From Chloroflexota bacterium (GTDB lineage Bacteria; Chloroflexota; Ktedonobacteria; Ktedonobacterales; Ktedonobacteraceae), in assembly GCA_902812455.1 (NCBI GenBank), contig CADDZH010000051.1:1-36205 (forward strand): a stretch of 36,205 nt of DNA, in the 5' to 3' direction. Shown here piece after piece: positions 7,650-15,484 of this stretch. Position numbers and translations under genes: made by a program. Numbering within the stretch: the stretch's first letter is position 1; the number at the start of each line of letters is the position of its first letter. The notes beneath the pieces were generated by a model. The model saw only the letters and a list, made by a program, of their open reading frames with translations, was not told where the DNA came from and ran no database searches.

Positions 7650-8354
7650 TTATGTGAGTCTCTTCCCCCGCAACTTGAGGTACAGTTCAAGTGAAAGACT
7701 CAGCCAGCCACCGCCGAGCAGGTAACCACCCAGGACATCGGTGGCCCAATGCTCACCCAGGTAAACGCGTGTTGGCCCGACGAGCAGCATACACAGCAGA
7801 GGAATGGCTAACAGCAACTTTTGCCAGGGCTGGCTTTTTCGCCACTGCATGATGCCTACTGCAAGCAGCCAGCCCCAGAACGTGAGAGAGGAGGTGACAT
7901 GCCCGCTGGGAAAGCTCGTTGTCTGCTTGCGTTGACTGAAATGTACAAGCCAGGGATTGGGACGGGGACGACGAACGACCAGTTTTATCACCGCTCTCGC
8001 CAGCGCGCTCGTCCAGCAAGTCCCTGCAGCCATGATCGCTTCTAAACGCAATCCCTTCTTCCACAAGAAGAAAGCAGTTGGCGCTACCACAATATTCAAG
8101 AGGGCAGCAGAGCCGGCAATCGTGCTCAGCACGCGGATGGCAGATCGCGAGGAGCGGGAGCGCTTCGACTGCAAGATATTTGTCATTAGTAGTTCGCTGG
8201 GAGGCTGGGGATGTTTATGCGCCCAGCGGGCGATGGGAATAAAGAGTGCAAATTGGGTAATGGAAAGCGCCAGCAGGAAGTAATCTCGCTTCCCCTGGTC
8301 GCGCCAGTTGAAGCGAGGCGTAGAAAGCTTTTTCAGATTTTCAATTGTTGCCAC
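7650..8354 (-). CDS. PAP2-family membrane phosphatase (paralogue 2)
   Basis: This 234-residue membrane phosphatase shows the same three catalytic motifs as the gene at 887-1711: KLVVRRPRP near residue 124, PSGH near 149 and TRVYLGEHWATD near 196-208. Five or six hydrophobic segments are visible. It begins with GTG, placed six bases after AGGAGAAA. Likely substrates are lipid phosphates or polyprenyl pyrophosphates. Upstream lies the terminator of the DUF2382 gene, so it has its own promoter or relies on read-through; no hexamers are clear. Confidence 0.88.
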   Translation of the reverse strand: MATIENLKKLSTPRFNWRDQGKRDYFLLALSITQFALFIPIARWAHKHPQPPSELLMTNILQSKRSRSSRSAIRVLSTIAGSAALLNIVVAPTAFFLWKKGLRLEAIMAAGTCWTSALARAVIKLVVRRPRPNPWLVHFSQRKQTTSFPSGHVTSSLTFWGWLLAVGIMQWRKSQPWQKLLLAIPLLCMLLVGPTRVYLGEHWATDVLGGYLLGGGWLSLSLELYLKLRGKRLT

Positions 8355-8393
8355 AGCTTTCTCCTACGAAAAAAAGGCTAGCAAGAAATAATA

Positions 8394-8430
8394 AGCGCCA
8401 TGAAGGGCACAAAGTGCCCTTCATGGCGCT
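8394..8430 (-). terminator. Strong intrinsic terminator
   Basis: A perfect 17-bp stem (8394-8410 with 8414-8430; one arm is AGCGCCATGAAGGGCAC) closes a three-base loop. On the minus strand it is followed by TTATTATTTCTT. It lies 37 bases past the stop of the 8467-9279 gene and fits as that gene's terminator. Confidence 0.8.
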
Positions 8431-8466
8431 CGTTACTCTATGATTTGATTCAGCATCTTGCAAGAG

Positions 8467-9279
8467 CTATTGCCCCTGCTTCCCGGTATCCTGTACATCG
8501 CTACCTTCAACATTGACATCGCCCTCGCGCTCAATGTGAGCCTCTTCGCGCCGCACGGTATCCGAGACCGGCTGGGTTTCCTGCACCTGCCGCTTGCCAA
8601 TGGCTACCTCTCCGCGCTCGACCGGCTGCTTTTCCACATTGACCTGCTCTTCACGCACCGGCACACGGTAGGTCTCTTCCTCGCCAACCGGCTTGTCGGA
8701 CGGTTGACCAGTCCCAGGCCGGCGCTCGACGTAGACTTCCTCATGACTGACGGGAACATCAACGTTTTGCTGCTCGGCAACTACATCTTTACGCAGGCGA
8801 ACTTCACCGGCCTCCACCGGCTGCTTCTGCACGCGCAACTGCTCTTCGCGCAGCTTGAGCCGCTGCTCTTCCTCCGTGCCGGTCGCTGGCTGCTCTGTGG
8901 CAGTTGCACCGGTGGTTCCGCGTTGAGAAGCGCCATAGCCACCATAGCTACTCAAGATGCTGGAAGCCTCTTGCAGGCGGTCGCTCCCGGACACCGCAAC
9001 GATGCTGCGTCCAGCATCGTATTCCTGCTGGTAGTAGCGGGCATCCTGCTCCGGCAATCCCCTATTCACGAGGTCGTTATAGGCTCCCCCTGTAGACATC
9101 GCTTCTCCGGTAAAGAAGCTCTTGAGACCTGCGAGCAGGCCACGAGGCGTTCCATGCCCCGCAAAGCTGATCTGATCGTTGCTAAATCCGGCGTTCAGCA
9201 AAGCATCCACTGCCTTTTGAGCCTGATTTTCATCGTTGAAAAGGGCAACGACCATCATTGAGCGATCTGTTGTCGCCAT
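8467..9279 (-). CDS. YsnF/AvaK-type (DUF2382) stress protein with general-stress N-domain
   Basis: This 270-residue soluble protein has two parts. Residues 8-110 resemble the short alpha/beta general-stress domain of YflT/17M proteins (MMVVALFNDENQAQKAVDAL, ARYYQQEYDAGRSIVAVSG). Residues 140-255 hold two tandem DUF2382 half-repeats, each starting REEQ and containing KQPVE-GEV. The role in the family is loosely linked to stress; no enzyme activity is known to me. The start is ATG 9279 behind AAAGGAG, and a strong terminator follows. Codon choice strongly favours C or G at third positions, producing a long antisense frame that I do not accept as a gene. Confidence 0.85.
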   Translation of the reverse strand: MATTDRSMMVVALFNDENQAQKAVDALLNAGFSNDQISFAGHGTPRGLLAGLKSFFTGEAMSTGGAYNDLVNRGLPEQDARYYQQEYDAGRSIVAVSGSDRLQEASSILSSYGGYGASQRGTTGATATEQPATGTEEEQRLKLREEQLRVQKQPVEAGEVRLRKDVVAEQQNVDVPVSHEEVYVERRPGTGQPSDKPVGEEETYRVPVREEQVNVEKQPVERGEVAIGKRQVQETQPVSDTVRREEAHIEREGDVNVEGSDVQDTGKQGQ

Positions 9280-9549
9280 ATGTATTCTCCTTTCTTGCTA
9301 AAGTTCTTGTGCTGAGTAAAGCCCTCAGAATCAAGTTTAGCCTTGTGGGTTTTGTTATGCTTGACTGGTAGGCAGTCGAAGCTAGAGAGAACACGTGAAT
9401 TTATATAGAAAGGAGACAGTATTTAGCTTTTTTTAGATTAAAATTGCTTCTTCCTCCGCACTACTCCTCGACGTTTTCTCTATGACAAACGTGTTACCTG
9501 GGTAGATCGTGATGTGCGTTTGAAGCAGTTCTAGATAAGGAGCAGACTT
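9280..9549. promoter_or_regulatory. Divergent intergenic region
   Basis: This gap lies between the leftward stress gene and the rightward gene at 9550. A weak rightward promoter candidate is TTGACT (9361-9366), 16 bases, then TAGAGA (9383-9388). Further downstream is an A/T-rich stretch (9411-9445). No clear leftward promoter is visible. Confidence 0.3.
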
Positions 9550-9942
9550 ATGTGGCCTTTTGATCCAAACAAGCTAGAGATGTACCAGAGGTACGCACAG
9601 GCATATAACACGGGGAACTATAGCAACCTTGATCCAAACGAGGCCCAGACTCAGTTACAGCAATTTGTCCGCAATGCGCCCCCCAATGAGCAACAGCAGG
9701 TCTTTCAACAGCACTTTGCCCAACTATCTCCCCAGCAACGGGCACAGCTCGCTCAGCAGTTCCCGCCTGAATATGGTGCGAACCCCAATGACCCTGCATC
9801 TATGGCTCAGGCGATGGCACGGGCAAGCCGGGAGCGGCCTGATCTGGCACAACGCATTGTGGCCCATCCCGTGCTGTTGGCAACCTCCGTTGGCCTGGCC
9901 GCGCTCGTCGCCAAGCACATGCTTGACAAACAACAACGATAA
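9550..9942 (+). CDS. Hypothetical Gln-rich small protein
   Basis: This 130-residue protein is of unknown function. The first 75 residues are rich in Gln, Asn, Pro and Tyr (MWPFDPNKLEMYQRYAQAYN, and later LSPQQRAQLAQQFPPEYG). Residues 105-121 (PVLLATSVGLAALVAKH) form one short hydrophobic helix, perhaps membrane-associated. AAGGAG lies seven bases before the ATG. A small hairpin (9944-9962) follows the stop. No family is recognised. Confidence 0.7.
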   Translation: MWPFDPNKLEMYQRYAQAYNTGNYSNLDPNEAQTQLQQFVRNAPPNEQQQVFQQHFAQLSPQQRAQLAQQFPPEYGANPNDPASMAQAMARASRERPDLAQRIVAHPVLLATSVGLAALVAKHMLDKQQR

Positions 9943-9943
9943 A

Positions 9944-9962
9944 GCAACGCATCAAACGTTGC
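9944..9962 (+). terminator. Possible weak terminator hairpin
   Basis: GCAACG (9944-9949) and CGTTGC (9957-9962) form a six-base stem two bases after the stop. There is no T-run, so the call is weak. Confidence 0.25.
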
Positions 9963-10110
9963 CAGCAGCCCTGACGAAGAGAGCGAGTCTTCATAGCAAG
10001 GGCATCAGGTTCGTGTTGAACGACAATAGAAAGTGAGATTGGTAGATACGATGCTCGTGCCGGATAAGTTTGTCTCTTTAGAAGGGGCCATTTGAACCTT
10101 GCGTAGAGAG

Positions 10111-10596
10111 TTAGAATACGGGGCGTGTAAATCGCCAGGGGCTGGGCGGCTTCTCGAGTACCGCAGGCTCCCAGCCCGGCTCACCGTAGAGAACAGAGGC
10201 GTTCCACTTCGTATTCTTGCTATAGAAACGATAGCGAATCTGCCATTTCTGACCTACTTTCTGCTTCTCATGATGGGCAGTATCTATCCCCAGGTGAAAG
10301 CAGAGCAGGTGGGCGTAATAAGGCTGCAGGCGGTACTCCAGGTCATCGGTATTCAGTTCATGCTCAAGAAATGACAGTTGCAAATCGAAGCAATACGGAT
10401 ACTGCATTACTTCCGGGTCGCGGTCTTCCTCCTCTGCCGGATGGATGAGAATAAGCATTCCTAACATCTCAAACTGGCAATACGATTCTCCCCCTATGGC
10501 GTCCTGCCTGAATGGAGGCAGTGAGAGAAGATCGCGTACCTCTGTAGCGAGTTGCTGCAAAGATTTGTCTGTTTTGAGATAAATTTGAAATGACAT
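10111..10596 (-). CDS. Hypothetical protein
   Basis: This 161-residue protein is of unknown function and I recognise no family. It starts with an alternating strand (MSFQIYLKTDKSLQQLATEV), has a central aromatic and acidic region, and ends in a His- and Lys-containing segment (YYAHLLCFHLGIDTAHHEKQ). No signal peptide or membrane helix is visible, so it is probably a cytosolic single domain. AAGGAG is placed eight bases before the ATG. Confidence 0.7.
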   Translation of the reverse strand: MSFQIYLKTDKSLQQLATEVRDLLSLPPFRQDAIGGESYCQFEMLGMLILIHPAEEEDRDPEVMQYPYCFDLQLSFLEHELNTDDLEYRLQPYYAHLLCFHLGIDTAHHEKQKVGQKWQIRYRFYSKNTKWNASVLYGEPGWEPAVLEKPPSPWRFTRPVF

Positions 10597-10703
10597 AGAA
10601 ATAACTCCTTCGATGGGAGGTGGAAGACTTCCTGACCGAATGCCAGTTGCTATCCTTTCTCAATCCATCTTACGCCTGTCAAAAAGAGGTGTCAAGCAAG
10701 TGA

Positions 10704-10732
10704 TGACATGCGCTTGCCATGCCTGATATACT
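10704..10732 (+). promoter_or_regulatory. Sigma70-type promoter for SprT-like gene
   Basis: The -35 box TGACAT (10704-10709) and -10 box TATACT (10727-10732) are 17 bases apart. They predict a 5' leader of about 90 bases before the ATG at 10831. Confidence 0.55.
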
Positions 10733-10830
10733 GGTAGCAGAGCTATTAGCTTGTGAGTATCCCATGACTTGTTACAGGAGTATTTTCCTGGTGATTTTCA
10801 GCCTAGCCAGTCAGGAGAAGAAAAGCGCCC

Positions 10831-11544
10831 ATGCTCGCCGCACGTACATCTACCATGCCAGGCCCGCCACCCAGGCAGGTAGACCCCATAGTCCATGGCA
10901 GTGAAACCGTTCGCCACTGGTTCATGTATTACTGGCAAAAACTGGAGCTTCCGGCACATGAACTGAGCCGGGTAGCCCTCACTCAAGATCGACAGGAGTT
11001 CATGCGCTGGACGGGCAAACGGCTGAACAACATGGCGCTCGGCTGCTATTGCTATTTGCCCGTACCCTCCTCAAAGACTCGTATACTACGCCGCAAGAGA
11101 GTGCGCCAATTGCCGGCATCAGAGGTACTGCCAGGCTTCGAGGATGCGCTGCAGCTCTCCCTGCCCAGTCATCGCCATCTCATTTTTATTGAGCCGGATA
11201 TGCAGCCGCGCTCGATCGAAGTCACGGTTGCCCACGAGCTTATCCACCTGGCCGATCGAGTGAAGGGGACGCCTCGTCGCCATCGCCACCACGGGTACGA
11301 TACTATTGCTGCCGACGAGGCGGCCATTACCGGATACGATCTCGAGGAGCTGCGCCACTTACTGCATGAGGAGAGCACGAGACGTGAAAGGATGCGCCGG
11401 GCTCGCCGCCCTCTTCGTTACCTGTATGAGTGCCCACATTGCGGCAGACAGTACCCGCGTGCGCGCCGTTACTCGCAGCCGGTGTCATGTAGCCATTGCG
11501 ACAAGGCCTATAACCCACGCTACAGGCTTTTGCTTCGCGCCTGA
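10831..11544 (+). CDS. SprT-like zinc metalloprotein with zinc ribbon
   Basis: This 237-residue protein combines a SprT-type domain with a C-terminal zinc ribbon. The metallopeptidase signature HELIH is at residues 135-139, and a candidate third ligand is in the following His-rich stretch (RRHRHHGYD). The ribbon is formed by CPHC (201-204) and CSHC (220-223), as in Spartan/SprT proteins that cleave DNA-bound proteins; in bacteria the role is less certain. AGGAGAAG lies about 13 bases before the ATG; Met9 is an alternative start without a better site. The last 25 bases overlap the convergent PadR gene. Confidence 0.8.
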   Translation: MLAARTSTMPGPPPRQVDPIVHGSETVRHWFMYYWQKLELPAHELSRVALTQDRQEFMRWTGKRLNNMALGCYCYLPVPSSKTRILRRKRVRQLPASEVLPGFEDALQLSLPSHRHLIFIEPDMQPRSIEVTVAHELIHLADRVKGTPRRHRHHGYDTIAADEAAITGYDLEELRHLLHEESTRRERMRRARRPLRYLYECPHCGRQYPRARRYSQPVSCSHCDKAYNPRYRLLLRA

Positions 11545-12074
11545 TCTCGCTGCAGTTCCTGCAACCAGTCAATCAGGGAACGTGTCTGGTAAATGCGGCC
11601 ACGCAAGACCACGTGGTCGAAGAAGGCTGCATCTTCTGTTTCCCCTGCCTGCGGGGCCTGCTTTGTTTCGAGCTGGGCGAGGAAATGGTGGCAGGCAGCA
11701 ATTTGCTTGTCGATCAGCCGTGCTGTTTCCTGGGGTAGGAAACGCTGTATGAAGTAGAGCTTGATGAGGAAGAGGATGCGAACCTCGCGAGGACGGACAA
11801 CAGGCTCAGTAAGCCAGTTGAGAAAGACAGACTGGCCGCGGGCGGTAATATGATAGACTTTGCGTGGTGGGCGAGCGCCCTGCGACTCCAACTCCGCCTC
11901 AATATATTGGAGACGTTCCAGCTTCTTCAGGAAGGCGTACATCTGGCTCATTTCCAGGTGAATAATCTGCCCTAATGTACCGTTTTGGAACTGCTGGAAC
12001 ATCTCATAGCCATGCATTGGCTGGCTTTGCAGCAGCCCGAGAATGGCATATTCGGCCGGTTCGCTGATTTGCAT
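11520..12074 (-). CDS. PadR-family transcriptional regulator
   Basis: This 184-residue regulator has the PadR winged helix at residues 8-85 (EYAILGLLQSQPMHGYEMFQ, then MSQMYAFLKKLERLQYIEAE and the wing RKVYHITARG). A C-terminal helical domain (about 95-180) serves dimerisation in the PadR/Vir family. GAGGAG precedes the ATG by five bases. Its own promoter (12130-12158) overlaps an imperfect 16-bp palindrome, which points to autoregulation. Partner target genes are not obvious; the divergent WD40 gene is the nearest candidate. It is convergent with, and overlaps by 25 bases, the SprT-like gene. Confidence 0.88.
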   Translation of the reverse strand: MQISEPAEYAILGLLQSQPMHGYEMFQQFQNGTLGQIIHLEMSQMYAFLKKLERLQYIEAELESQGARPPRKVYHITARGQSVFLNWLTEPVVRPREVRILFLIKLYFIQRFLPQETARLIDKQIAACHHFLAQLETKQAPQAGETEDAAFFDHVVLRGRIYQTRSLIDWLQELQRDQARSKSL

Positions 12075-12129
12075 GGTTTCTCCTCACGCATTCCTCACAT
12101 GTTTCTCCCTGCATATGAAGAATATAGCC

Positions 12130-12158
12130 ATTATAGTGTACTCATGAGTGCAAGGCAA
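12130..12158 (-). promoter_or_regulatory. PadR promoter with internal palindrome
   Basis: On the minus strand TTGCCT (12158-12153), 17 bases, then TATAAT (12135-12130). The spacer contains the imperfect palindrome TGTACTCATGAGTGCA (12137-12152 on the plus strand), a likely operator for the PadR protein itself. Confidence 0.65.
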
Positions 12159-12197
12159 TATGATACCGCACCATTAATGGACTTCTTTTCAGAAGCC

Positions 12198-12245
12198 GTA
12201 GGGGCGGGAGCGGGGATGAGGTCTGGCGGGGGCGCTTGCGCCGCC
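12198..12245 (+). repeat. 48-bp GC-rich repeat, family A copy 1
   Basis: It begins GTAGGGGCGGGAGCGG and ends GGGGGCGCTTGCGCCGCC. The end contains the small hairpin GGCGC-TT-GCGCC. Two further copies of exactly the same length are at 16493-16540 and 17912-17959. Confidence 0.75.
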
Positions 12246-12350
12246 CATGTGAACGTTAAGCCAGTGCTGGCGTACAATAATTGATACATCGTTTAACCTT
12301 TTCCACAACAATCAGCATACACACAAAAGCAGACAAGGATAGTGTCACTC

Positions 12351-13430
12351 ATGCAGGAGCAAGAGAAAAAACGGCGGCGCCTCTTACGCCGCCCGTCGCC
12401 GGGCGTGATACTGGCCGCTATCGTCATCCTTATAGTTGCCGGTGTAGCCTGCTCTTATGTCAATATCCCTGGTACTGTGGCCAATGTGCAGCATTTTTTC
12501 AGCGCTCCCGCTCACTTCACCTATACCGGTCACTCACAGTATGTATCTTCTGTCGCCTGGTCACCTGATGGGAAACGTATAGCATCTGCCAGTGGCGATG
12601 GCACTGTGCAGGTCTGGGATGCCCATACGGGAGGGCATGTTCTGACCTATCACGGGCATAACGGGGATGTGCTGGCTGTGGCGTGGTCGCCCAATGGACA
12701 ATATATCGCTTCTGGCGGCCTGGATACGACTGTGCAGGTCTGGAATGCCGCGACCGGCGAACATATTCTGACGTACCGGGGCCATAGCGATGCTGTCTTC
12801 GCAGTAGCCTGGTCGCCTGATGGCAGGCGCATAGCTTCTGCCAGCAATGATGGAACTGTGCAGGTCTGGGATGCCATGACAGGAAAGCGCCTCGTCTTAT
12901 ATGGTTTGCAATCCGCTAATGGGAGAGGCTCGCCAGCGCCCTGGAATACAGTGGCGTGGTCACCGGACGGCAAGCGTATCGCCAGCGGGGGAAGCGGGCA
13001 AGTTCAGATCTGGGATGCCGCTAGCGGGAAAAACGTTTCCTACTATGGCTACCACGGCGGCACCATACATGATGTGAGCTGGTCACCAGATGGAAAGTAT
13101 ATTGTTGCCAGCTTTGATAACGAAGTGCAGGTCTGGGATGTGGCCGCAGTCAAAAACGTATACATCTACATGGGCCAGACAACGGATGTGTTCGCGGTAG
13201 CTTGGTCGCCAGATGGGAAACGTATCGCTTCAGGGAGCAGCGATGGTCTCGTAGAGGTGTGGGATGCCTTCACGGGCAACCATGTGTATATCTACCGGGG
13301 TCATGCCGATTTCTACCCGGGCCATTACACCTCAGGTGCTTCTGTCAATTCCCTGGCATGGTCACCGGATGGAAAGTACATCGCCTCAGGCAGCAGCGAT
13401 ACTACAGTGCAGGTATGGCCGGCAAAGTAG
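12351..13430 (+). CDS. Membrane-anchored WD40 beta-propeller protein
   Basis: This 359-residue protein has a basic N-terminus (KKRRRLLRR), one transmembrane helix at about residues 18-38 (GVILAAIVILIVAGVACSYV), and seven WD40 repeats from about residue 55. Each ends in a VQVWDA-type strand and carries a WSPDGK-type turn, so one complete seven-bladed propeller is expected. The topology suggests the propeller lies outside the cytoplasm. Such propellers usually mediate protein contacts; the partner is unknown. ATG 12351 follows AAGGAT by 10 bases; a GTG nine bases earlier is too close to it. Blade 3-4 contains a short insertion (SANGRGSPAP). Confidence 0.85.
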   Translation: MQEQEKKRRRLLRRPSPGVILAAIVILIVAGVACSYVNIPGTVANVQHFFSAPAHFTYTGHSQYVSSVAWSPDGKRIASASGDGTVQVWDAHTGGHVLTYHGHNGDVLAVAWSPNGQYIASGGLDTTVQVWNAATGEHILTYRGHSDAVFAVAWSPDGRRIASASNDGTVQVWDAMTGKRLVLYGLQSANGRGSPAPWNTVAWSPDGKRIASGGSGQVQIWDAASGKNVSYYGYHGGTIHDVSWSPDGKYIVASFDNEVQVWDVAAVKNVYIYMGQTTDVFAVAWSPDGKRIASGSSDGLVEVWDAFTGNHVYIYRGHADFYPGHYTSGASVNSLAWSPDGKYIASGSSDTTVQVWPAK

Positions 13431-13500
13431 AACGAAATTTTCTTTTACCGGCTGCACTCGATTGGCTTCACAGGCCGATCCAAGATATGGATCAAGTCTA

Positions 13501-13527
13501 GAGGCCGTGCGAGGCCTTGTATTTTTT
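13501..13527 (+). terminator. Terminator of WD40 gene
   Basis: A short stem AGGCC-GTGCGA-GGCCT (13502-13517) is followed by TGTATTTTTT (13518-13527). The stem is short, but the T-run is good. It overlaps the proposed -35 box of the HU promoter. Confidence 0.5.
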
Positions 13528-13545
13528 ACAATCGCATGTTATACT
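13518..13545 (+). promoter_or_regulatory. Promoter of HU gene
   Basis: TTGTAT (13518-13523), 16 bases, then TATACT (13540-13545) preceded by TG-T, an extended -10. It leaves a leader of about 95 bases before the HU start. Confidence 0.55.
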
Positions 13546-13647
13546 CCTAAACGGCAGTGAGGTTGTGATGCCGCTTCACAGGCCAACATTACCGGTGTGG
13601 GAATGGGGAGCGACGTATATTCATTGTTGTAAGGAGGTCATGAACGC

Positions 13648-13959
13648 ATGGCAACACAAGGTCAATCGGCCACGGTAGGCCGGCAAGATCTGGTCAAACG
13701 CATAGCCTCGGATGCAGGTATTTCCCAAAAGCAGGCGGCGAGTGCGCTAGAAGCTACCCTGAAGTCTATTCGCGAAGCGCTTCAGCAAGGGAACGAAGTG
13801 CGCCTGGTTGGCTTCGGTTCCTTCAAAGTACGCACGAGCGCTGCACGCAAGGGGGTGAACCCCCGTAACCGCCAGCAATCCATTCAAATACCGGCAAAAG
13901 AGCGCGTGCGGTTCTCCCCAGGCAAAGAACTCTCGGAAGCCGTTCTCAAGAAGAAGTGA
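13648..13959 (+). CDS. hup: HU/IHF-family DNA-binding protein
   Basis: This 103-residue histone-like protein bends and compacts DNA as a dimer. The N-terminal helices (GRQDLVKRIASDAGISQKQA) and the beta-arm region with GFGSFKVR, NPRNRQQSIQIPA and VRFSPGKELSEAV are intact. The GFGSF signature and the arm-tip Pro in IPA are visible. The N-terminus carries a nine-residue extension rich in Gln and Ser. AAGGAGGT lies nine bases before the ATG, one of the strongest ribosome binding sites in the window, which suits an abundant protein. Confidence 0.95.
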   Translation: MATQGQSATVGRQDLVKRIASDAGISQKQAASALEATLKSIREALQQGNEVRLVGFGSFKVRTSAARKGVNPRNRQQSIQIPAKERVRFSPGKELSEAVLKKK

Positions 13960-14452
13960 TTTAGGGGCAACTACGGGGCCAATTCCCTGTAATTGCTCAC
14001 GCTGTTGTTCCTCGCTGCCATTACAAGTGATGTCGTTTCTCGTAGGTATGAGTTGAAGATGCGCTGGTGAGCAAGCCAATGCAGATCTCGTCAAGCTTCA
14101 GCCAATGCCTGCGAGGAACGATACCACCCCAATAGCATCTTTTCTCCTCATGGCCATCCTCGAAAGTCTGGGTCTCTATCCATTGGTGTGATTGTCGAGG
14201 AAGGGCCGATCAATCGGCGCTGGGCACGATAAATCGGCCCCTACACTTCGCCCGGAGGGATAGAGAGCGAGAGTCCCCCTATCTATGCATCTCAGGCTTC
14301 ATGCTGTACAATAGGAAACGAAGCAATCACAATGTGGTGAGATCAGGGAACATCGCTTTTCATACAATGGGGTATGGCGGATCGGGCTGTGATAACTGTA
14401 ACTCATCAATCTATGAACTTATCAATCAGGAAAACGGAGAGGGAACGAAGCT
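13960..14452. other. Gene-free stretch upstream of dehydrogenase operon
   Basis: This 493-base stretch has no credible gene. It contains a repeat of family C (about 14203-14312) and a -10-like TACAAT at 14307-14312 without a good -35 box. The ribosome binding site GGAGAGGGAA lies just before 14453. I see no riboswitch or tRNA. Confidence 0.55.
14203..14312 (+). repeat. Family C repeat, copy 1
   Basis: It opens with the inverted pair GGGCCGAT (14203-14210) and ATCGGCCC (14233-14240), continues with CCCTACACTTCGC and an ATGCAT block, and ends in a TACAAT-AGG stretch. A related copy lies at about 24800-24920 upstream of ftsH in the same orientation. Confidence 0.5.
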
Positions 14453-15481
14453 ATGGCGATTAGCAATGCCATGCTGGCAGGGTTGACCCGGACACAATTA
14501 CTGGAAATGCATTACAAAATGGCCCTCATTCGCCGCTTTGAAGAGAAGAGCGCCGAGGAGTACACGCGGGGGAAGATTGGCGGTTTCATGCATCTCTATA
14601 TCGGCCAGGAGGCTGTGGGAGCAGGCTGCATTGCTGCGCTGCGCCCGGATGACAAGATTCTCTCCAGTTATAGAGAGCATGGTCACGCGCTGGCCAGAGG
14701 AATGGACCCGCGAGCTGTGATGGCCGAGCTTTTCGGGAAGGTCAGCGGGTGTAGCAAGGGCAAAGGGGGCTCCATGCACATGTGGAGCAATGAGCTGGGC
14801 GTTTTGGGGGGCAATGCCATTGTTGCGGCGCAGATGCCGATTGCTGCAGGAGTAGCCCTGGCTGAGCAATATCTGGGGCGCGATACAGTGGTGGTCTGCT
14901 TCTTTGGGGATGGAGCCGTTGACGAAGGAGCCTTCCACGAATCGCTCAACCTGGCATCCATCTGGAAATTGCCGGTGGTCTACGTTTGTGAAAATAACCA
15001 GTACTCAATGGGTATGGCAGTGGGAAAAGCCTGGGCGGTCGAGAATTTGCTGCCGCGTGCAGCGGCGTATAATATCCCAGGCGAGCTTATCGATGGCATG
15101 GATGTGCTGGCGGTCTATGAAACAATGAAGCGGGCTGTAGACTACACGCGAGAGGGCAACGGCCCCATGCTGCTGGAGATCAAGACGTATCGTTTTCGCG
15201 GGCATTCCATGACCGACCCATCCTATTATCGTACTCGCGAAGAGGAGCAACAATGGCGCACTACGCGAGACCCTATTGGCATTTTCGAGCAAAAATTGCT
15301 GGAGCATGGCCTGGCAACTCAGGCCGAATTGGACGCAAACGATGCCAGGGCCATCGAGGTCTCGGAGGACGCGGCAGAATTTGCCGATAACAGCCCCTAT
15401 CCTGAACTCGAGGAACTCTATACCGATGTCATGGTTGATAATTCCACGGCCCTCAGTTACCGCTACGAGAGGAAGCAATAA
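14453..15481 (+). CDS. pdhA: 2-oxoacid dehydrogenase E1 alpha subunit (pyruvate/acetoin type)
   Basis: This 342-residue subunit, with E1 beta, uses thiamine diphosphate to decarboxylate a 2-oxoacid and acylate the lipoyl arm of E2. The thiamine diphosphate motif starts GDGAVDEG near residue 152 and closes with ENNQYSM near 181. The phosphorylation-loop region YRFRGHSMTDPSYYRT is intact. Length and motifs match the alpha subunits of pyruvate or acetoin dehydrogenase; substrate choice between these cannot be settled by eye. It is the first gene of a tight operon with E1 beta (3 bases apart) and E2. No E3 gene is present in the window. Confidence 0.93.
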   Translation: MAISNAMLAGLTRTQLLEMHYKMALIRRFEEKSAEEYTRGKIGGFMHLYIGQEAVGAGCIAALRPDDKILSSYREHGHALARGMDPRAVMAELFGKVSGCSKGKGGSMHMWSNELGVLGGNAIVAAQMPIAAGVALAEQYLGRDTVVVCFFGDGAVDEGAFHESLNLASIWKLPVVYVCENNQYSMGMAVGKAWAVENLLPRAAAYNIPGELIDGMDVLAVYETMKRAVDYTREGNGPMLLEIKTYRFRGHSMTDPSYYRTREEEQQWRTTRDPIGIFEQKLLEHGLATQAELDANDARAIEVSEDAAEFADNSPYPELEELYTDVMVDNSTALSYRYERKQ

Positions 15482-15484
15482 AGC

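Noticed and set aside
8458..9261. Long open frame (267 codons) on the plus strand opposite the DUF2382 gene
   Set aside because: It is a mirror of the biased codon use of the real gene, has no ribosome binding site and gives a Leu/Arg-rich sequence without any family pattern.
13747..14094. 115-codon minus-strand frame overlapping HU
   Set aside because: It lies antisense to a highly conserved gene and shows no recognisable features.
14301..14486. Short frame running into pdhA
   Set aside because: No ribosome binding site and an unconvincing composition; it overlaps the start of pdhA.
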